A DNA stretch of 64,000 bases from CAWBRY01 sp963791295. GTDB taxonomy: Bacteria; Bacteroidota; Bacteroidia; Chitinophagales; Chitinophagaceae. A program made the translations under genes and the position numbers. The stretch is taken from contig CAWBRY010000004.1 of NCBI GenBank assembly GCA_963791295.1, positions 744,001-808,000 on the forward strand. The letters are read 5' to 3'. Shown in pieces: positions 59,501-64,000 of the stretch (position 1 is its first letter; each line of letters begins with the position of its first letter). The notes beneath the pieces are model-generated. The model was not told the origin of the DNA. It made no database searches and saw nothing but the letters and a program-made list of their open reading frames with translations.

Positions 59501-61931
59501 ACAAAGCCGCAGATCTCCGCCCTGGCACACCAAGGAGCCTGGCGCGTACAGCAGCCCAATAGACAGTATCTTTTGACAATCCACTGATCACGAAATTGCT
59601 ATCAGTAGTCGTACCCATAGAAACCATTTCATCTCCTTTCAGCATCATTACTTCATAATCAGTGGCGCCGGTAACCTTTGTCCATTTAAGCCCGAAATAG
59701 CCTTCACATTGAATCGTTGCGAGAGAAAGAGTAGGAAGATCAATAATTATAAAAGCCTCACTGGTGCTGCTTATCCCGGTTACATTCTGCGTCACTCTTA
59801 TTTTGGCGCGCTCTGTCTGAACCGCCGGCACAGTCCATGCTAATTGCCTGACATTGGCTGCGACGTTGCCATTTATCGGCAGCCAGTTGCTGCCGCCATC
59901 AATAGAATAATCAATTGAAAAAGTGTGGATCGAGTCGCCATAAGAATCCCAACTGATATAGGTTGACAATCCCTGGTTTAACCGTTCTCCGCCAATCGGG
60001 TAAACCAACGTCGTCGATACTGGAATGGTATCATAAACAAGGAAGTATTCCTGGCGGGGGTTTTGAGTCACGGTTGTCCCTCTCACATTGATCGCATAAT
60101 TTCCCGCCACCGGATTATTGATAACAATCTGTTCGATATTATTTATATGATCCACTCCCGTGTTCGCGGCAGCGTTGACATTAGCTGGCAACGTATCCAA
60201 CACATAAGGTAGTTTGGGTTGCATAGCAGGATCAACAATATCCAGGTCCAGATCATTCACCAGAGTATGAGCGGCGAGCACGGCAGCAGCGGGATCGTTC
60301 CAATACAGCATCACTTTCAGCTGTCCGATGTTGGCAGGAATGACCAGGTTATAAGTATGTATGTTTCCATTGGCAAGAGAGTCATTGACATAACTATTAT
60401 TCTCGAGCATCTTTATCGAACGTAAAAGGTTCAACCAACCGAAACCATTGCTGTAGTCAGGTCCTCTGTTTCCAATGTCGGTGGCTCCATTACACAAGAC
60501 CGCTTTCATCAATCCGTTCTTTGGCGAGACACCGCCATGGGAGATGCGATAACTTTCAATCAATAATGCCACCCCGCCAGCGACTGCGGGAGAAGACATA
60601 CTTGTGCCGGATTGAAAGGCATAACTATTGGTGGGCCAGGTTGAACCCACATTCACTCCCTGGGCCATGATCTCAGGTTTAATGCGACCATCTCTTACGG
60701 GACCACGACTGGAGAAGACATCGATAACGCCCACTGAAGAAGTATTTCCTACGTCGACTATATTCTTAGCTGATTGAAAATCTCCCAGTACAGTTCCAAA
60801 GCTATTGGGATAAGGAGCACAATTAAATATCCCGCTATTTCCGGTAGCATATATGTGTTGCAATCGGGGTAAACTGAAGGCTTGCAGGTCGAGAATTCTT
60901 GACGTCAACGTATAGGTGCCGAATGTTGAACAGTCGTCGATTACATTACCATAAGAATTATTGGTCACAACCATGCCATAATCCTGCACATAGGATACAG
61001 CATTGAGTATGAGACCGGAATAAGCCTGGGCAATGACAGTGACTTTTGGGGCTGCGCCGGTAAATAATTCAAAATTGATTCCTCCTCCGGCAGCAACACC
61101 TTCGACATGAACGCCATGCGTACCACCTGCAAGGGGCGCACGATTGATAAGGCGGCCCGTGAAATCAATATGGCGGAGCGGATCTGAATCATCGCCAATA
61201 CCCATTACCACGCCACTACCTCGCAGGTTTCTGCCGCCCGTCAATGACGAATTGAGCACATGTGCTCTGGAGTTAGCCGTACTGATATTATTCAAAGGCT
61301 GTGCTTCGTGAGGTGCCGGCTCGACATATTCAATAAAAGGAAGGGAAGCAAGCTCATCCAAACGGCGTGTAGACACTCGCAAGGCAAGAACAGAATATTC
61401 TCTATAATCAATGGAGATAATGTCAAAATTCCTGTTCCTCAATTCCTGTCTCACCGTTTCATAGTCGTAGGATTTCGGATAACTGATCCAAACATCCACG
61501 GTACCTGCAATCTTTACCGACCATGATGGAAATTTTCCCTCCGCCATCTGAGGTTGCATCTTCTGTCGCGGAGTAAGGTCCACTACAGCTCTGGCTTTTA
61601 AGCGAAGCAGCAGCTCTCTGTTCAAACCTCCTGTAATCGTAGATGTATAAGCATTGTTAGGAATATAATCCAATAGTTCGATGCCAGATTGCTTCAACTG
61701 CAGTTTCTCTTCTGCTGTAGGGATCTTTTCAAATTGGATGACAGCAAATGTTTTTCCGGCACTGCGAAATGCTATCCGGTCAAATTGCTCCAGCTTTTCC
61801 TTCGTAATATTTTTTTCAGGAACTATCGCACCGCTTTTGAGGAGTATTCTAAATGCGGAATCCTGTTGTGCAGCTAATGGTACAGAAAATAGTAACCAGG
61901 CAGCTATCACGGGAATTGGATTTGGCTTCAT
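56532..61931 (-). CDS. Large secreted subtilisin-like (S8) protease with T9SS sorting tail
   Basis: 1,799 aa. Signal peptide VIAAWLLFSVPLAAQQ; pro-region to about 220; S8 domain with Asp247 (GIGDDSDP, aligned with the catalytic Asp by the following HIDF), His272 (GGTHGVHVEGVA), oxyanion Asn365 (YATGNSG) and Ser444 (SGTSMSSPAVAGG). Long tail: beta-sandwich/FN3-like repeats (WTKVTGATDYEVMML), CARDB-like repeats (VRIKNLDDAV; VTVRNSANSTISG), MAM/jelly-roll-like segments (LYSPCFDISALTAPTLSLSL), and a C-terminal type A CTD from about 1,725 (WQIYPNPSKGNFNLVF; GPGFASGLYMV). Expected to be exported by T9SS and surface-attached or released. Confidence 0.93.
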   Translation of the reverse strand: MKPNPIPVIAAWLLFSVPLAAQQDSAFRILLKSGAIVPEKNITKEKLEQFDRIAFRSAGKTFAVIQFEKIPTAEEKLQLKQSGIELLDYIPNNAYTSTITGGLNRELLLRLKARAVVDLTPRQKMQPQMAEGKFPSWSVKIAGTVDVWISYPKSYDYETVRQELRNRNFDIISIDYREYSVLALRVSTRRLDELASLPFIEYVEPAPHEAQPLNNISTANSRAHVLNSSLTGGRNLRGSGVVMGIGDDSDPLRHIDFTGRLINRAPLAGGTHGVHVEGVAAGGGINFELFTGAAPKVTVIAQAYSGLILNAVSYVQDYGMVVTNNSYGNVIDDCSTFGTYTLTSRILDLQAFSLPRLQHIYATGNSGIFNCAPYPNSFGTVLGDFQSAKNIVDVGNTSSVGVIDVFSSRGPVRDGRIKPEIMAQGVNVGSTWPTNSYAFQSGTSMSSPAVAGGVALLIESYRISHGGVSPKNGLMKAVLCNGATDIGNRGPDYSNGFGWLNLLRSIKMLENNSYVNDSLANGNIHTYNLVIPANIGQLKVMLYWNDPAAAVLAAHTLVNDLDLDIVDPAMQPKLPYVLDTLPANVNAAANTGVDHINNIEQIVINNPVAGNYAINVRGTTVTQNPRQEYFLVYDTIPVSTTLVYPIGGERLNQGLSTYISWDSYGDSIHTFSIDYSIDGGSNWLPINGNVAANVRQLAWTVPAVQTERAKIRVTQNVTGISSTSEAFIIIDLPTLSLATIQCEGYFGLKWTKVTGATDYEVMMLKGDEMVSMGTTTDSNFVISGLSKDTVYWAAVRARLLGVPGRRSAALSRQPNSGSCSGIISDNDIKVDSILSPASSGRQFTSTALSATTPLTVRIKNLDDAVTTQNIDISYSINGATPVVETLINPAIAAGATFSHTFSPTINLSVVGSYSIKIGVSQGGDPEVRNDTLVKVFKQLDNAPITGLTTPFVDDLETAVSQTVTSRQRGLEGLDRYDFVTSGVFGRLRTFVNSGIAYSGSKAITLDADRFVGGNTDSLTGTFNLATYNVASDDIRFDFRYKNHGQEPNNANKVWIRGNDQQPWILVYDLFANQGDVDGTYKLITGIELADSLQAHGQNYSSSFQVRWGQWGRILAADNYGGAGYSFDDIRLYSVTDDIQMVSIDAPIVASCDLSATTQVDVTVRNSANSTISGIPIVLEVDGVVITTETLPDIPANTSISYTFTPGTANLSALGSHTVKVWVDLPSDSHRENDSAIVTLTNSPVIAVSSLNPYLQDFEADNGLWYAQGYHSSWEYGTPASVKISRAASGSKAWKTSVTGNYNSLELSYLYSPCFDISALTAPTLSLSLALDLEDCGGGLCDGAYVEYSEDGIVWNRLGANGQGTNWYNKNYPGDNLWSIENYHRWHVATIPLPNTGISRLRLRIVVISDISVNRDGIGIDDIHIYNNPNGIYDGVTMVSPVSANIAGGSNWVDFTSGGKLVASVKSPTDAMGSTQVQAYINTGAVRVKNNQYYHHRNITIKPSVTTLTDSALVRFYFLDTETEALINATGCGTCSKPSMAYELGVSKYNNSNDLLEDGDIANNSGGNWLFTVPANAVKVPFDKGYYVEFKVKDFSEFWLNNGGFTNDQSLPVQLVSFTARKDNDHDVLTEWVVASEYNVNRYEVELARGNEGYQRNQFVKIGEVFSRGNSTQQQLYNFTDYEDNKAGVRFYRLKIVDNDGSFRYSAVRPVVFNDELTWQIYPNPSKGNFNLVFQVNDGELITVKVYGINGKLVRQYHRKANGFVEKLAIDLEGPGFASGLYMVEAVAGEKKQQFKVIKE

Positions 61932-62016
61932 AGTGATTCTGAATATGGATTAAAAGTAAAACAAAAACCCGAGAAAAGCCAAATCCACGAGTCATTGGGG
62001 TCTGACTACAAAGCAA

Positions 62017-64000
62017 TTATACGGCTACTCGGCGCTTATCAAAACAATAGATGTGCAGACTTAGCAGGAACTGATGTATTTCTTCCATGCTTTTCATCGG
62101 AGAAATTACCAGCATGAACAGTTTACCTACTTGCTTCAATCGTGCAATATTTGTTTGTGTTTGCAGGTACGACAGTATTTGTTGAAATGTCGCTGATTCA
62201 AAATAAGGAGAATCCGGCCGATTGATGAAATAGCAGCGAAGGATATCATCCTTCAATGACATCTTTTCAAAACCCAGGTCTACAGCAAGTTTGCGGCAAC
62301 GCACAGTAGTAAATAGGTCTTCTACCTGTTGAGGCAGGGGACCAAAGCGATCAATGAGTTCCTGCTTCATATTTTCCAGGTCTTCCTCCGTTTCGCAACT
62401 ATCCAGTCTCGTGTACAGTGAAAGTCTTTCCGTGATGCTTTCCACGTATTCATCAGGAATGAGTATTTCAAGGTCGGTATCGATCATGCAATCCCTCACA
62501 AAATCATCCTGCCGGGCAATTTCGTCCTTAAATAGATCTTTGAAATCGGATCGTTTCAATTCACGGATCGCTTCATCCAATATCTTTTGATACATTTCAA
62601 ATCCGATCTCAGCCATAAAGCCGCTTTGTTCTCCACCCAGTAAATTCCCCGCACCCCTGATGTCCAGGTCCCTCATCGCTATCTGAAATCCACTGCCCAG
62701 GTCACTATGCTGCTCCAGGGTTTGCAACCTCTTTCTGGAATCATCCGGCAAGATGCTCATGGGAGGAGCCAGTAAATAACAAAATGCCTTCCTGTTACTG
62801 CGTCCCACGCGGCCACGTAGTTGATGCAGATCACTCAGTCCGAACTGATGCGCATTGTTTACAATGATCGTGTTGACATTGGGAATATCTACGCCACTCT
62901 CCACAATATTGGTGCAGACAAGTACATCATATCTTTTGTTGATAAAGTCAAGTATCCGTTGTTCCAGTTCATGACCCTCCATCTGCCCATGCGCATAACC
63001 GATACTCAGGTCGGGACATAGGGCCTGGATAATGGTGCTCATTTCCGCTAACCCACTTATCCGGTTATAAATAAAAAACACCTGACCTCCTCTCTCTGCT
63101 TCATAATAGATAGCGTCCCGGATAAAATCTTCATTATAAACCTGCACCTCGGTTTGAATAGGCTGCCGGTTTGGAGGTGGTGTATTGATAATACTTAGGT
63201 CCCTGGCGCCCATCAGACTGAATTGCAAGGTTCTTGGGATAGGCGTCGCCGTGAGAGTGAGGCAGTCAACAGTAGTTCGAAGCGCTTTGATCTTTTCTTT
63301 GTGGCCTACTCCAAATTTTTGTTCCTCATCTACGATCAATAGTCCAAGATCTTTAAATTTAATCCCCTTGCCCAGGATAGCATGAGTGCCGATAAGAATG
63401 TCAATCTTTCCCTCTTCCAGTTTCTTCTGCGTTTCTTTTTTCTGTTTGTCAGACTTGAATCGATTGATATAGTCAACGGTTACAGGAAAATCTTTCAGTC
63501 GCTCACTGAATGTCTGAAAGTGTTGAAAGGCCAGAATAGTCGTTGGGACCAATACCGCCGCTTGCTTACCATCGAGACAGGTTTTAAATGCCGCGCGGAT
63601 GGCTACTTCTGTCTTTCCAAATCCGACGTCGCCACAGATTAGCCGGTCCATGGGCGAGGTTGATTCCATATCCTTTTTTACATCGACGACTGCTTTGCTC
63701 TGGTCCGGGGTATCCTCATAAATGAACGATGCTTCCAACTCCGTTTGCATATAATTATCGGGCTGATGTTTGAAGCCCTGCTGGGATTTGCGTTGGGCAT
63801 ATAGTTTTATCAGGTCAAAGGCAATTTCTTTTACCCGCGATTTAGTCTTTTCCTTCAGGCGGTTCCAAACGTCGCTCCCAAGTTTATTTATCCGGGGTAT
63901 GCTTCCCTCCTTTCCTGTATACTTGGCGATCTTGTGTAGTGAATTGATGTTTACATATAAGATATCACTGTCTTTATAGATCAAGCGTACCGCTTCCTGC
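62017..64000 (-). CDS. mfd: Transcription-repair coupling factor, 3' part
   Basis: Superfamily 2 translocase that removes stalled RNA polymerase and recruits UvrA. The frame is open to the window edge, so the N-terminal half (UvrB-like and RNA-polymerase-interaction beginning) lies beyond 64000. Present: the RID start LIYKDSDILYVNI, helicase motifs LICGDVGFGKTEVAIRAAF (Walker A), LLIVDEEQKFGV (DEEQ box), LTATPIPRTLQ, GRVGRSNRKAFCYLL, and the C-terminal D7 domain. Stop at 62017 is intact. Confidence 0.95.
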   Translation of the reverse strand, partial: QEAVRLIYKDSDILYVNINSLHKIAKYTGKEGSIPRINKLGSDVWNRLKEKTKSRVKEIAFDLIKLYAQRKSQQGFKHQPDNYMQTELEASFIYEDTPDQSKAVVDVKKDMESTSPMDRLICGDVGFGKTEVAIRAAFKTCLDGKQAAVLVPTTILAFQHFQTFSERLKDFPVTVDYINRFKSDKQKKETQKKLEEGKIDILIGTHAILGKGIKFKDLGLLIVDEEQKFGVGHKEKIKALRTTVDCLTLTATPIPRTLQFSLMGARDLSIINTPPPNRQPIQTEVQVYNEDFIRDAIYYEAERGGQVFFIYNRISGLAEMSTIIQALCPDLSIGYAHGQMEGHELEQRILDFINKRYDVLVCTNIVESGVDIPNVNTIIVNNAHQFGLSDLHQLRGRVGRSNRKAFCYLLAPPMSILPDDSRKRLQTLEQHSDLGSGFQIAMRDLDIRGAGNLLGGEQSGFMAEIGFEMYQKILDEAIRELKRSDFKDLFKDEIARQDDFVRDCMIDTDLEILIPDEYVESITERLSLYTRLDSCETEEDLENMKQELIDRFGPLPQQVEDLFTTVRCRKLAVDLGFEKMSLKDDILRCYFINRPDSPYFESATFQQILSYLQTQTNIARLKQVGKLFMLVISPMKSMEEIHQFLLSLHIYCFDKRRVAV

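Noticed and set aside
1..64000. CRISPR array, prophage, transposon or integron
   Set aside because: No regularly spaced repeats, no cas, integrase, transposase or phage structural genes among the coding regions.

Overview
The window looks like chromosomal DNA of a Bacteroidota bacterium, most likely of the Chitinophagaceae or a close relative. The support is: a SusC/SusD outer-membrane pair, a PorX-type regulator together with a type IX secretion (T9SS) cargo protease, an LpxC/FabZ fusion, a bacterial geranylgeranylglyceryl-phosphate synthase homologue, one RelA/SpoT-type enzyme with an intact hydrolase site, -7 boxes of the TAnnTTTG type, and several genes that appear to start with TTG or GTG. 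It is mostly housekeeping sequence. No phage, insertion sequence, integron or CRISPR array was seen. || Layout: 1-5602 holds the 3' part of gatA, a lytic transglycosylase, pabB, an extremely acidic unknown protein and purA. 5740-10076 is a susD-susC operon with a clear terminator. 10268-12511 is rsh. 12647-17305 is tRNA-Leu(UAG), then tig, clpP1, clpP2, clpX and a small protein. 17313-21173 has a small unlisted lipoprotein and a class II (B12) ribonucleotide reductase broken by a one-base frameshift. 21736-28401 has a GGGPS homologue, an M28 peptidase, a LytS/LytTR two-component pair, dxs and a lipoprotein. 28414-35835 is a NarL-type regulator plus TPR sensor kinase, divergent from a run of secreted or envelope genes (a 571-aa unknown, two paralogous unknowns flanking a beta-barrel, and an L,D-transpeptidase). 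35855-41062 has osmC, scpA, mscL, ppk2, a DMT transporter, frr and a WecA/MraY-type transferase. 41293-48050 has half a transketolase, a LolC/E-type permease, rbfA, an MsbA-type exporter, an acyl-CoA dehydrogenase, an MBL hydrolase and a small conserved protein. 48254-53864 has porX, an HD hydrolase, lpxD and lpxC/fabZ. 54089-64000 has gyrB, a small basic protein, an 1,799-aa subtilase with a T9SS tail, and the 3' part of mfd. || How parts fit together: tig-clpP-clpP-clpX is a protein folding and degradation cluster. lpxD and lpxC/fabZ make lipid A precursors, and the MsbA-type and LolC/E-type transporters serve envelope biogenesis. PorX and the CTD protease are two ends of the T9SS pathway. 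|| Best candidates for something undescribed: (1) the two-component/secreted-protein region at 28414-35835, where a composite upstream element occurs in front of two of the secreted genes; (2) a four-copy 21-23 bp palindrome family; (3) heptamer-arm repeats lying between convergent genes. Two single-base frameshifts (clpP2, nrdJ) are probably sequence errors but need checking. All calls come from reading the sequence; no database search was run.
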